Assembly: GCF_003572205.1 (NCBI RefSeq)
Contig: NZ_QXNY01000004.1
Coordinates: 744,548 to 808,547 of the forward strand
Reading direction: 5' to 3'
From: Algihabitans albus
GTDB taxonomy: Bacteria > Pseudomonadota > Alphaproteobacteria > Kiloniellales > DSM-21159
Length of the DNA stretch: 64,000 bases
Positions 1 through 9,000 of this stretch are shown piece after piece; the first letter of the stretch is position 1, and each line of letters starts with the position of its first letter. The notes under the pieces were generated by a model. The model had not been told where the DNA came from. It did no database searches and was given only the letters and a program-made list of their open reading frames with translations. The translations under genes were made by a program, and so were the position numbers.

Positions 1-882
1 GGAGTCCGCCTGCTCGACGGTCTCGCCCGCCAGCAGGCGCTTGACCACCGACAGACCGGCGGCCGAGAGCTGCGCACCGCCCACGGCATAGTCCTGAAAG
101 GCCTGATAGGTGATCGGAACCCAGCGGCGGACAACGTCCAGCATGGCGTCGGCGTAGGCGCGGATCTCGTATTGGGCGTGGCTGTCGGCGCGCAGCGACA
201 GGAAGTGCAGCAGATTGTGCAGGTCGATCTTCCAATACCACTGGGTATAGGTCGACAAAGGCAAGGTCATGCGGGCCAACTCGCGCGCCAGGCCCTGGCG
301 ATTCGGATCGCGCGGCTGGCCGTCGGGCGTCTCGTTCAGCATGGTTTCGTAGTGGCCGAAGGCCTGCTCCGCGTCGTCCCGCAGCCAGGCCAGCACTTCG
401 GTTGCTTCCTCGCCCTCCAGGACGTCGCCGCGGCCCTGGCGGTTGGCCGTCGACTGGGCGGCCAGGTGCTCCGGCGCCGGCGTATAGAATTCCCGGTCGA
501 GAATGGAATAGCGCGCGGAGTACTCGTTGACGTTGGCGGTGCGATGGCGGATCCACTGCCGCGCCACGAAGATCGGCAGCTTCACGTGGAACTTGATCTC
601 GCACATCTCGAAGGGCGTCGTGTGGCGATGGCGCAGCAGGTAGCGGAGCAAGCCTTCGTCGTTGCGCAGCGACTTGGTGCCGCGTCCGTAGGACACGCGC
701 GCCGACTGCACCACGGCCGCATCGTCGCCCATATAGTCGACGACCCGGACGAAGCCCCGATCGAGCACCGGAATTGCCTGGTAGAGCACTTCTTCCAGCG
801 CCGGCGCGACAGGTCGCAGGGTCTGGCGCGTCTCGTTGCGCGCCTCTTCGATTTCAGCTTGTTGGTCGGGTGTCAAACTCAT
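1..882 (-). CDS. thyX: FAD-dependent thymidylate synthase ThyX (C-terminus cut by window edge)
   Basis: It makes dTMP from dUMP with methylene-tetrahydrofolate, using FAD and NADPH instead of the ThyA chemistry. Reading the minus strand from the ATG at 882 gives 294 codons with no stop before the window edge. The ThyX signature [15 protein letters not shown] is present near residue 114, and the downstream half ([23 protein letters not shown] split across the family's conserved helix) fits the family. Members are about 300 residues, so only the last few residues should be missing. The start lies 35 bases after the stop of the upstream ornithine-cyclodeaminase-like gene, so the two may share a transcript. 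Confidence 0.93.
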   Translation of the reverse strand, partial: MSLTPDQQAEIEEARNETRQTLRPVAPALEEVLYQAIPVLDRGFVRVVDYMGDDAAVVQSARVSYGRGTKSLRNDEGLLRYLLRHRHTTPFEMCEIKFHVKLPIFVARQWIRHRTANVNEYSARYSILDREFYTPAPEHLAAQSTANRQGRGDVLEGEEATEVLAWLRDDAEQAFGHYETMLNETPDGQPRDPNRQGLARELARMTLPLSTYTQWYWKIDLHNLLHFLSLRADSHAQYEIRAYADAMLDVVRRWVPITYQAFQDYAVGGAQLSAAGLSVVKRLLAGETVEQADS

Positions 883-917
883 GGTGAGCGGAACCTAGCG
901 CGACCGACCCGAGTCGG

Positions 918-1862
918 CTAGAGCCGGCTCTTCCACACCTGCGCGATCAGGTTCGCCGTCATGAGATCCAGATGCGCGCCGCCGCCGTTCTTGTAGAGGG
1001 TGACGGCCTGCGGGCCGCTGCGTCCGGCACCGCCGCCGGCCAGGTCGTGCAGGTCGCCGCGCAAGTCGCTCTCCGAAATGACGCCGGCGGCAATGGGGAT
1101 CGCCAACTCGCCGATGTCGTGGATCGCGGTCTCTCGGCTGTCGACGAAGAGCTCGGCCTTGGCGATCAGGGCATCGTCGGCCTCGCGCATGTCGGGCCGG
1201 AAGGCGCCGATCAGATCCACGTGGCAGCCGGGCCCGACCCAGTCCCCGCGCAGGATCGGCGCGGTCGCCATGGTGGCGCAGGCGATGATGTCGGCCTGCC
1301 GCGCCGTCCGCTCCAGATCCTCGACCGCGCGGACCCGGACCGGGTCGTCCGGGTAGGCGGCGGCCAGTTTGGCGGCGTTTGCCGGCTTGCGGCTCCAGAT
1401 CGCAATCTCCCGCAAATCCGGAAAGATCTCGCGGTAGGCCTCGATCAGCGAGGCCGCGACCACGCCGGAGCCCAGGATCAGCAACCGCCGGGACTCCGGC
1501 CGGGCGAGCAGGCGGGCGCCCAGCACCGAATCGCCGGCCGTCTTCCACTTGGTCACCAGGGGGCCGTCGATCAGCGCCGTGACGCTGCCGTCCGCGTCGT
1601 CGAACAGCACCACAACGCCCTGAACCGAGGGCAGCGGCGGGTGACGCGCGACGTTGCCGGGAAAGACGGTAACCGACTTGAGCGCCAGACCGACTCCGTC
1701 GAGCCAGGCGGCCCGGTTCAGGCAGGCGTCGGTGCCGCGCCGCAGCAGCAGGTCGCCGATCTCCGCCTTGGGGCCGCGATGGCCGGCCGCGATGGCGTCG
1801 GCCACGGCGGTCCAGGTCAGCCGGTCCTCGACGGCTGCGGCGTCGATCAAGGGAATCTGCAT
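918..1862 (-). CDS. ornithine cyclodeaminase / mu-crystallin family protein
   Basis: This is a Rossmann-fold NAD(P)-dependent enzyme of the family that includes ornithine cyclodeaminase, alanine dehydrogenase and imine (ketimine) reductases. The 314-residue product has the dinucleotide loop GSGVVAASL near residue 128 and the family-typical segments VKWKTAGDS-like (seen as TKWKTAGDS) and ACATMATAPIL. The start is the ATG at 1862. A longer in-frame extension reaches 2231 but runs through the ssrA RNA gene and has no family similarity, so I rejected it. The exact substrate cannot be told from sequence; ketimine or pyrroline-2-carboxylate reduction is as likely as true ornithine cyclodeaminase. 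Confidence 0.85.
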   Translation of the reverse strand: MQIPLIDAAAVEDRLTWTAVADAIAAGHRGPKAEIGDLLLRRGTDACLNRAAWLDGVGLALKSVTVFPGNVARHPPLPSVQGVVVLFDDADGSVTALIDGPLVTKWKTAGDSVLGARLLARPESRRLLILGSGVVAASLIEAYREIFPDLREIAIWSRKPANAAKLAAAYPDDPVRVRAVEDLERTARQADIIACATMATAPILRGDWVGPGCHVDLIGAFRPDMREADDALIAKAELFVDSRETAIHDIGELAIPIAAGVISESDLRGDLHDLAGGGAGRSGPQAVTLYKNGGGAHLDLMTANLIAQVWKSRL

Positions 1863-1916
1863 AAGCTGGGATCTCTCGAGGTGGGAGGCAGGGGTAAATC
1901 CTTGTCGGACGGGGCC

Positions 1917-1946
1917 TTTCGCCACGCCGCCAAGGGTCTTATACTC
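1917..1946 (+). promoter_or_regulatory. putative ssrA promoter
   Basis: A TATACT -10 element at 1941-1946 lies about 6-7 bases before the expected start of the tmRNA precursor. A weak TTTCGC -35-like hexamer at 1917-1922 is 18 bases upstream. Only the -10 is convincing. It also sits between the divergent ornithine-cyclodeaminase-like gene and ssrA. Confidence 0.45.
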
Positions 1947-1952
1947 TTTTAC

Positions 1953-2320
1953 TGCCGGGTAACCGGCTATGGCGCTAAACGGGCTAACGAAATAAGCGCA
2001 GTGGACCCGGGGGCAGTACCCGGCGCCTCCACCATTCACCGGCCCGGGTAGGGGCGGGCGTGGCACGCAGCCGCAACCGTTCTTCCCGGTCCGTCTACGG
2101 GGGCGAAACAGGATCGACACGCGTGGTAAAGGCTGGTTCGGCGCTCGGCATGGTACCGCCGTTATCGGGCCGTTCAATACGTGCGAACGACAACTTCGCT
2201 GAGGCTCGTGCTGCCGCGTAAGCGGTTTCACGAACCACGTATTTAAAGCCCTTGAGGTCTAAGCCCCTCAAGGCGGGGTTCGGGGCGCACCCGTCAACAA
2301 GAAGCGCCCCACTTTATTTT
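1953..2320 (+). ncRNA. ssrA: tmRNA, circularly permuted two-piece form
   Basis: tmRNA rescues stalled ribosomes and tags the nascent protein for proteolysis. The gene order is permuted as in other alphaproteobacteria. The acceptor piece comes first and ends with CGCCTCC-ACCA at 2024-2034. A spacer of about 64 bases follows, and the coding piece starts at 2099 with GGGGGCG, which pairs with CGCCTCC (one G-U). The tag reading frame is 2183-2221 and encodes ANDNFAEARAAA followed by TAA. A GGGGCGC/GCGCCCC hairpin (2282-2288 with 2304-2310) followed by a T-rich stretch probably ends the transcript. The T-arm is CCGGG-GGCAGTA-CCCGG, so its loop does not match the usual TTCRANY. The precursor ends are estimates. 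Confidence 0.92.
2282..2320 (+). terminator. probable end hairpin/terminator of ssrA
   Basis: A perfect 7-bp stem GGGGCGC (2282-2288) with GCGCCCC (2304-2310) is followed by ACTTTATTTT. It lies 61 bases after the tag stop codon and 54 bases before the sspB start. It could be an intrinsic terminator or the 3' structural end of the coding piece. Confidence 0.55.
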
Positions 2321-2373
2321 CGCCGGCTCGACCCTCCAGACAGTCCGGATCATCGACCGCTACAGAGACACGC

Positions 2374-2961
2374 ATGACGACGTCTGAAGATCTGATGCGT
2401 TACGACCAACTGGTCGAGGAGGCCATGCGCGGCGTGGTTCGTGCCGCGCTGGAGCGCGCCGCCGAAGAAGGGCTGCCCGGCGAGCATCACTTTTACATCA
2501 CCTTCCGCACCGGTCAGGACGAGGTGGAGATCCCCGGTTGGTTGCGCGAACGCTATCCGGATGAAATGACGATCGTTCTGCAGCATCGCTTCAGCGATCT
2601 GGAGGTCGATGAGCAGGGCTTCGGCGTCACCCTCAGTTTCAACGAGATTCCGGCGCGGTTGCAGGTACCTTACGTGGCGATTGCCGCCTTTGCCGATCCC
2701 AGCGTGCGGTTCGGTTTCACCTTCGCGTCCGGTCAGCAACTCACGGACCTCGAGTCGGAGGGCGAGGCCGCGGAAGCGCCGGAAGCCGAGGCCCAGCGGC
2801 CGTCGTCGGACGGACTCCCGCACGGCGAGGCACCGAACGATATGTCGGCTGACGATCTATCGGGAGGAAATGTTTCGGACGAGGCCAAGGCTGACGATGC
2901 CCCAGCCACCGGCGACCAGACCGTGGTGTCCCTCGACCGCTTCCGTAAAAGCAAGAGCTAG
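2374..2961 (+). CDS. sspB: ClpXP adaptor SspB (alpha type)
   Basis: SspB binds the ssrA tag and delivers tagged proteins to the ClpXP protease. The 195-residue product begins MTTSEDLMRYDQLVEEAMRG. It carries the family's beta-rich core with the HHFYITFRT and EMTIVLQHRFSDL stretches (about residues 45-90) and then an acidic low-complexity linker. The tail, ending in VVSLDRFRKSKS, is separated from the core by that linker; in the family such tails dock to ClpX. Its position directly after ssrA is notable because adaptor and tag are partners. The start ATG at 2374 is the only one that keeps the full N-terminal helix. Confidence 0.92.
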   Translation: MTTSEDLMRYDQLVEEAMRGVVRAALERAAEEGLPGEHHFYITFRTGQDEVEIPGWLRERYPDEMTIVLQHRFSDLEVDEQGFGVTLSFNEIPARLQVPYVAIAAFADPSVRFGFTFASGQQLTDLESEGEAAEAPEAEAQRPSSDGLPHGEAPNDMSADDLSGGNVSDEAKADDAPATGDQTVVSLDRFRKSKS

Positions 2962-2978
2962 AGCCTGGTCGGCCTGTT

Positions 2979-3200
2979 CTAGCGTGCCGGTCCGCTCTTT
3001 CCGTTGAGAGTCCTGGCGCCGAAGGTGCGCGGATCCCACCGCTGGGCCGACTTCGCCGGTGCCTTCTCCGCGGTCGGGCGGGTTTTGCGCATCGTCTGAA
3101 CGAATTCTTCGAAGCGACGCTTCATCTCCAGCCGTTCGGCCGGGGTCATGTCCTGCACACGCTTGCCGGAAAGGTCGCGCTGGGTCAGGTCATCCTGCAT
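2979..3200 (-). CDS. small conserved-looking hypothetical protein
   Basis: This 73-residue basic protein is not one I recognise. The sequence MTPAERLEMKRRFEEFVQTM near residue 18 predicts a charged amphipathic helix; the rest is disordered-looking and ends in a basic tail. A good AGGAGAG ribosome binding site stands 7 bases before the ATG at 3200, which supports translation. It is convergent with sspB, 17 bases after its stop. No function can be inferred. Confidence 0.6.
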   Translation of the reverse strand: MQDDLTQRDLSGKRVQDMTPAERLEMKRRFEEFVQTMRKTRPTAEKAPAKSAQRWDPRTFGARTLNGKSGPAR

Positions 3201-3482
3201 CGTGGCTCTCCTAGAGCGGGGCAGAGGTGCGTGGCGACACTTGCAATTCCCCGCAGCGCCGGACTCCCGCTCTACTCCTGAACGTTAGAGTGAGACCTCC
3301 AGCTTGGCGCGCCATGCTTAAAAGAGCGTAAAGTTCGCAATCGAGCCATCGCGGTGCGGTCTCGGAACCGCACAGGACAGGTGCGCTCGGAGCGCCGCGC
3401 TCGGAGCCCTCTTCCCGTCGCCTGCGGGCATGCTACAAACCGGCTCTGAGTTCTCAAGCCACTACGAGGGGCCGCAACAGAC

Positions 3483-4901
3483 ATGTCCGCGCAATCGACC
3501 GGTGCGACCGCCACCCGCAGCGAATCCGACACCATGGGCGAGGTCCAGGTGCCTGCCGAGGCTTACTGGGGCGCGCAAACCCAACGGTCGCTGCAGAACT
3601 TCAAGATCGGCGGCGAGACCATGCCGCCGGCCATCGTCACGGCGCTGGGCGTGCAGAAGCTGGCGGCCGCGCGGGTCAATCTCGCCATGGGCCGCCTGCC
3701 CGAGGAGATCGGCAAGGCAATCTGCCAAGCCGCCAACGAGGTGATCGAGGGCCGGCTCTCCGACCAGTTCCCGCTGGTGGTCTGGCAGACCGGATCCGGC
3801 ACCCAGAGCAATATGAACGCCAACGAGGTGATCGCCGGGCGCGCCAACGAGATCCTGTCCGGGACCCGAGGCGGCAAGTCGCCCGTGCATCCCAACGACC
3901 ACTGCAACATGGGTCAGTCGTCGAACGATACCTTTCCGACCGTGATGCACATTGCCTTCGTCAGCCAGATCGCCAGCGAGACCGTGCCGAAGCTCGGTCG
4001 TCTCCATGCCGGCCTGGCCGAGAAGGCCGACGCCTACGGCGACATCATCAAGATCGGCCGGACCCACCTGATGGATGCCACGCCCCTGACCCTGGGTCAG
4101 GAGTTCTCGGGCTACGCCAAGCAGCTTGAGAACGGGATCGAGCGGATCGAGCAGTCCCTGCCGAAGCTGCACGAACTGGCCCAGGGCGGCACCGCGGTCG
4201 GCACCGGCCTCAATGCCGTCGAGGGCTTTGCCGAAGCCTTTGCGGCGGAGGTCGCCCAGATCACCGGTTTCCGGTTTGTCACCGCCCCCAACAAATTCGA
4301 GGCGCTGGCCAGCGAGGATGCTGCCGTGCAGGCTTCCGGCGCGCTCAACAGCGTTGCCGTTTCGCTGATGAAGATCGCCAACGACATCCGCCTGCTGGGG
4401 TCCGGCCCGCGCTGCGGCCTCGGCGAACTGCTGCTGCCGGCCAACGAGCCCGGCTCCTCGATCATGCCGGGCAAGGTCAATCCGACCCAGGCCGAGGCCA
4501 TCACCATGGTCTGCGCCCAAGTGATGGGGAATCACACCGCGATCACGGTCGCCGGCTCCCACGGCCACTTCGAGCTGAATGTCTTCAAGCCGGTGATCGC
4601 CTACAACCTGCTCCAGTCGGCGAAGCTTCTGGGCGATGCCGCCGTCTCCTTCCTCGAGAACTGCGTCGCGGGAATCGAGCCGAACGTCGAGCGGATCACC
4701 AGCCTGATGAACGAGTCGCTGATGCTGGTCACGGCGCTCAACCCGCACATCGGCTACGACAACGCCGCCAAGATCGCCAAGAAGGCCTATGCCGAGAATT
4801 CGACCTTGAAGGATGCCGGCATCGCGCTCGGCCTGCTGACCGCAGAGCAGTTCGATGACTGGGTTCGGCCGGAGATGATGGTCGGGCCGTCGAAAGCCTA
4901 G
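3483..4901 (+). CDS. fumC: class II fumarate hydratase
   Basis: It interconverts fumarate and malate in the TCA cycle without an iron-sulfur cluster. The 472-residue product matches the usual length of FumC. The superfamily signature [13 protein letters not shown] is near residue 330, and the substrate-site segments [29 protein letters not shown] and [11 protein letters not shown] are all present. It follows sspB on the same strand with a 520-base gap that holds a small convergent gene. The ATG at 3483 has a GAGGGG-like purine stretch upstream. Nothing in the active site looks altered. Confidence 0.97.
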   Translation: MSAQSTGATATRSESDTMGEVQVPAEAYWGAQTQRSLQNFKIGGETMPPAIVTALGVQKLAAARVNLAMGRLPEEIGKAICQAANEVIEGRLSDQFPLVVWQTGSGTQSNMNANEVIAGRANEILSGTRGGKSPVHPNDHCNMGQSSNDTFPTVMHIAFVSQIASETVPKLGRLHAGLAEKADAYGDIIKIGRTHLMDATPLTLGQEFSGYAKQLENGIERIEQSLPKLHELAQGGTAVGTGLNAVEGFAEAFAAEVAQITGFRFVTAPNKFEALASEDAAVQASGALNSVAVSLMKIANDIRLLGSGPRCGLGELLLPANEPGSSIMPGKVNPTQAEAITMVCAQVMGNHTAITVAGSHGHFELNVFKPVIAYNLLQSAKLLGDAAVSFLENCVAGIEPNVERITSLMNESLMLVTALNPHIGYDNAAKIAKKAYAENSTLKDAGIALGLLTAEQFDDWVRPEMMVGPSKA

Positions 4902-4927
4902 GTGAAGGAAGCGTGAGGGTGGAGTCG

Positions 4928-4968
4928 GGCCGCTCCGCCAGCACACCGTCGGAGCCGAAAGAGCGGCC
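4928..4968 (+). promoter_or_regulatory. hairpin immediately upstream of the ribbon-helix-helix gene start
   Basis: GGCCGCTC (4928-4935) pairs perfectly with GAGCGGCC (4961-4968), ending 3 bases before the ATG at 4972. The only purine-rich stretch available as a ribosome binding site lies in the 3' arm, so the stem could limit initiation. No T run follows, so it is not a typical terminator of fumC. Confidence 0.35.
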
Positions 4969-4971
4969 GCG

Positions 4972-5190
4972 ATGAAAAAGCGCTCCGTGGTGATCGCCGG
5001 GCATGCCACCTCTCTCACACTCGAGGAGCCTTTCTGGCAAGCGCTCAAGGAGATCGCCCTGGCGGAGGGCACGACGGTCAGCGCGCTGGTCGAAGCGATC
5101 GATGCGCGGCGCACCGAGGCCGGCGAGACCAACCTCTCCAGTGCGGTGCGCGTCTGGGTGTTTCGGCGCGTGAAGGAGGACCGGTCGTAA
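4972..5190 (+). CDS. ribbon-helix-helix domain protein (RHH_4 type)
   Basis: This 72-residue protein has the layout of the short ribbon-helix-helix DNA-binding family common in alphaproteobacteria. A beta strand (KRSVVIAGHATSLTL) is followed by helix 1 (EPFWQALKEIALAEG) and helix 2 (TVSALVEAIDARR). It follows fumC on the same strand, a neighbourhood often seen in the class together with a DUF4169 gene, which here lies 5 kb away at 9956. The target DNA is unknown. A hairpin covers the region just before its start. Confidence 0.85.
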   Translation: MKKRSVVIAGHATSLTLEEPFWQALKEIALAEGTTVSALVEAIDARRTEAGETNLSSAVRVWVFRRVKEDRS

Positions 5191-5196
5191 GCGACT

Positions 5197-6057
5197 TCAA
5201 GTGTCGGCCAGGCTGCTGCCGTCTGCGAGACGCCGGAACCATTCACGCGGCACGCGCGGTGCCCGGCCGTCGAGATTGGGCGCGCCTCGGTTGGCCTCCA
5301 GATCTGCCGTCCAGACTGTGCGTGTCTCGAGCGAGAAGCGGGTGACGCCCGTGTGGTTGGGCACGCTGGCGTGGAGTTGAGCGGCGGAGAAGGCCACGAC
5401 ATCGCCGACCTCCGGCAGCACGAGCAGCGCTTCGCCTTCGGCCACCGGTTCCAACGGTTGCGGCAAGGTCGGGTAGGCGGCATCGGGATCGCGGCCTGCG
5501 TCGCGGGCGCGCCGGCGGGCGGCCTTCAGTTCCTCCCAGTCCCAATCGGCGCTGTCGTTGGCGATCGGCTCAGCCCAGTAGCGCGGGAAGAGCGCCAGGG
5601 TTCGGCCGGCGGTCAACGGCGTGACCGGCAGCCACCAGTTGACCTGCGCCGTCAGATTGGAGCCCCAGGTATCGCGGTGGGCGTGCAGCGGCTTCGTGCG
5701 GCGGTGCGTCCGGCCGAGCTGCGAGGGCTGCGTTCTCAGGTAGAAGTCGTCCACGTAGGTCTCGGCGGGGTCGCAGCCGAGTGCCGTCAGAAGCCGGGCG
5801 AAGGCGACGGTCACCTCCGGGTCCTTGCGCCAGGCGGCCGTCAACGCAACCACACGCTTCAGGAACTCGGCTTCGGCCAGAACCCGCTGTGCCGTCGCCG
5901 GGTCTTCCGTTTCGGGAAAACAGCTCCGCAAACGCCGCAGAGCCAAGGCGACGAGATCCTGGGCGGCGGGCACCTGGCGAAAGATCAACACCTCGCCCGC
6001 GAACAAGCGCGGACCGCGCAGCGCGTCGCTCAGGGGGCTGTCGAGTTGTACCGGCAT
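5197..6057 (-). CDS. 2-oxoglutarate/Fe(II)-dependent oxygenase-like protein
   Basis: The 286-residue protein carries the pattern of the phytanoyl-CoA-dioxygenase-like fold. HRDTWGSN near residue 127 supplies an HxD pair, AAQLHASVPN near residue 227 a distal His, and RFSLETRT about ten residues later the 2OG-binding Arg. It is probably a hydroxylase of an unknown small molecule. It starts 7 bases after the stop of the asmA-like gene, so the two are likely co-transcribed. It ends 6 bases from the convergent ribbon-helix-helix gene. The motif reading is by eye and the substrate is unknown. Confidence 0.7.
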   Translation of the reverse strand: MPVQLDSPLSDALRGPRLFAGEVLIFRQVPAAQDLVALALRRLRSCFPETEDPATAQRVLAEAEFLKRVVALTAAWRKDPEVTVAFARLLTALGCDPAETYVDDFYLRTQPSQLGRTHRRTKPLHAHRDTWGSNLTAQVNWWLPVTPLTAGRTLALFPRYWAEPIANDSADWDWEELKAARRRARDAGRDPDAAYPTLPQPLEPVAEGEALLVLPEVGDVVAFSAAQLHASVPNHTGVTRFSLETRTVWTADLEANRGAPNLDGRAPRVPREWFRRLADGSSLADT

Positions 6058-6064
6058 GGCTGCC

Positions 6065-9000
6065 CTACTGCAGATTTCGGAACAAGCCCCTCAGAATTTC
6101 CTCGCCTTGCTCGCGCAGCTGGTCTTCCGGCGACGGCTCCTGTTGCGGCGCCGACGGTGCCTGGTCTTCGGTCGTTGGCCGTTGCTGCCCGCGCTGGAAG
6201 GGCTGGCCGGAGACCTTTACGTCGGGTTCGTCCAGCGATCCGCTCAGCAGAGCCGTCAGGTAGGGCTGTCGTTCCTGTCCGCGATAGAGGTCGGTCCGCA
6301 GGTCGAGTGTCCAGGCCGGCAGATCGGCGGCAATGCCCTGGCCGCGGGCTACGGCATCGCGGCCGGTCAGGGTAAGATCGCTGGTGCGTACGACGCCCTT
6401 CTCGATCGCGAAGCTGCCGCTCAACTGCGCCGGGGTACCGGCAAAGGCGCTGAAAACCGCGTTGACCGTATTGCTGAGTCCCCGCAACTCCCGGATCTGC
6501 TGACCCAGGATGCCCAGCAGCACGTTGCCGACGGCCTCCTCCGCGGTGGCCCGGACGGTGATTTGGCCGCCGACAGTGCCCTGACCGGCCAGGTTGCCGA
6601 CCAGCTGCGCTTCGCTGGCTCCCAGGCTGTTGCCGGTGATCCGCAGATCGATCGGACCGCTGACGCGCCCGGCGGCCGTCCCCTCCGATGGCGCCAGCTG
6701 CGCGCTGTCGAGTTGCGTGCCCGTCACATCGAAGTCGAGCCCGGCCGCGCGCGGGTCGCGGGCGTCTAGAGAGAGCGCCATGCGCAGGTTGCCGCCGAGC
6801 GCCCGGCCCGTCAGCGCGTCGATTTGCAGAAGCGAGTTCTCCAGACGCAGCGGGATCGTGGCGTTGGACAAAGCCAAATCCCCCTGACTGATCGAGGCCG
6901 CGGTGACATCGGCCGTGACGTTGAGCCCGGCGAGCGCGTCGAGGGGCAAGGGCTCGTTCGACCAGCGGCCGGGCGACTGCCCGCCACCGCCCGAAAGGCC
7001 GTCGTCAAGCAACCGATCGAGCGGGATCTGACCGAGCTGCAGGGTCGCCTGGATCGCCGGCCGGGCACCGGTCAGGGTGACGGCGGTCTCTCCGGCCAGG
7101 TCGGTCGGACCCAACCGACCGGTCAGGCCGCCAACCTGGATTTGCAGCGGCGTGCCGCTGATCCGAGCCGTCGCATTCAGCCCGACGCCGTCGCGCAGCG
7201 TCTGCTCCATACCCAGGGTGGTCAGCAGTCGGCCAAGCTGTGGAAGGTCGACGGCGGCGTCGAAGCTGTAGCTCATCTGCGAGCCGGTCACGCCGCTGGC
7301 CGTTCCGTTGCCCCGGATCTCTCCACCGAGCAATCCGAGCGTGGTGTCGTAACTCAGTTCGCCGTCGGGACTGCCGTTCATCGTGGTTGCGAGATTCAGA
7401 GCGCCGAGTCCCGCCAAGCGATCGGCTGCCGGGCCGATCAGGTCTGCGATTCTGCTCCCCGTCACCTCCCGCGCCGTCACGCGTAGATTTTCCAGGCGCA
7501 GCGTCTTGCCTTGCTGCACCCGGCCGGCGGCGGCGATGTTACCGCCCAGCGCCTGCCCCGACAGGTCCAGTGTGAGATCGTTGGCGTTTCCGGAGAGGGG
7601 ACCCGAGATCTGCAAGGCGCCCAATCGGGCCACGGGCGAATCGGCGAGCCCGGCGATCTGCGCCAGCCGCCGGGTATCGGAAAGCTCGAGAGACAGGCGC
7701 CCGTTCTCCACGGCAAGATTGCCAGCAGGCTGGCTCACCTGCCCGGCGAAGGCGAAGCTGCCTTCGGGGATCCGTGCGCGGAGATCGGTGCCGAAGGCGT
7801 CGAGGCTGCCGCTTGCCGTCCCGTCGACCGAGAGGCTGCCGAGCTGGGCGAGCGCGCCGGAGGCGGGCTGTTCCAACAGCCTGGCAAGCCGCTCGGTGTC
7901 GGGCACCTCGAGCCGAAACTGTCCGTCCGCCACCTCGGGGTTGTCCGGCAGACCGCTGATCACGCCGGCGAAGCTGGCGGACCCGCCCACCAGATCGCCC
8001 ACGGTGAGGGACTGAACGGTCAGGTCGGCGTCCTTCACCTGGGCCTGGAGCGTGAGGTCGTTGGTCTGTTGGCCGCCGTAGGTCAGATTGCCGACCAGGA
8101 TGTTGAGATTGGCGTCGAAGCTCTCGAGCGGGTTCGCGGCTTGCGGCTGCGCTTCGCCCGTTTCCGGGGTCGCCTGCTCGGCCTGCGCGACCTGTAGGTC
8201 ATCCGGTCCGCCGCCGCCGCCCGACCCGGTCAGGTAGGCGTCCAAGTTGATCCGGTCGACGCTGAGTCCGGCGCCGAAGGCCGGTTTGGCCCGTCCGAGG
8301 GCCAGGTTGATGCCGCCCTGAACTGTGGTGGAGTCGATTTCCAGCACCAGGCCGCTGAGTTGCGCGCGCGCCGGCGTGACGTCGACTGCGGTGGAAAGGG
8401 AGGCGCGGCGCAGTCGGTCGTTCGGGGCCGGCGGGAGCTCCAATTCCAGCCATTGGGCGAGGCCACGCAGGTTGTCGCTGGCTCCCTCCAGCGTCCCGGC
8501 GAAGCGCGGTATTCCTTCCTCCGCCGTCAGTCGACCGCTGACCGAGAGGTCGCCACCCGCCGGCAGCAGGGCCAAGGCCTGATCCAGCGTGACGGCCCCT
8601 TCTGCCAGGCGCCCGCTGACCAGGACCTGCCGTACGACCTGACCCTTGTAGACCAGCGCGTCGACGATCAGCTCGAAGCCCAGCGCGATATCTTGCGGCA
8701 GCACGAAGCCTCCGGCGGGTGCCTGGCCGCCGCCGCCGTCGAGCGGTGACTCGAGCAGATCGTCGAGGTCGAGGCGAGCGACGTTCAAGGCGACTTGCCC
8801 GTCCAGTTGCGACGCCAGGATCACCTCGGCGTCGCCGGTGGCGTTGGTGCCGCCGAGGGTGAGTTGCAAGTCGTTCAGATTCAGCGTCTCGCCGGCCAGA
8901 GCGATATCGCTGGAGAGCGCAAAACTCTCCGCCAACTGGGCCGGCAGTCCGCTGCCGGGGGCGAGCGCCTCGGCCAGCAGGGCGAGGTTTTCGCCGCCTG

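Noticed and set aside
918-2231. 437-residue version of the ornithine-cyclodeaminase-like gene
   Set aside because: The extra N-terminal 123 residues run through the ssrA RNA gene and its promoter and resemble nothing in the family; ATG 1862 gives the normal length.
3383-3407. Direct repeat GCGCTCGGAGC (3383-3393 and 3397-3407) and the nearby GTGCGGT/ACCGCAC hairpin upstream of fumC
   Set aside because: Short GC-rich repeats of this size are expected by chance in this genome and no regulator is linked.
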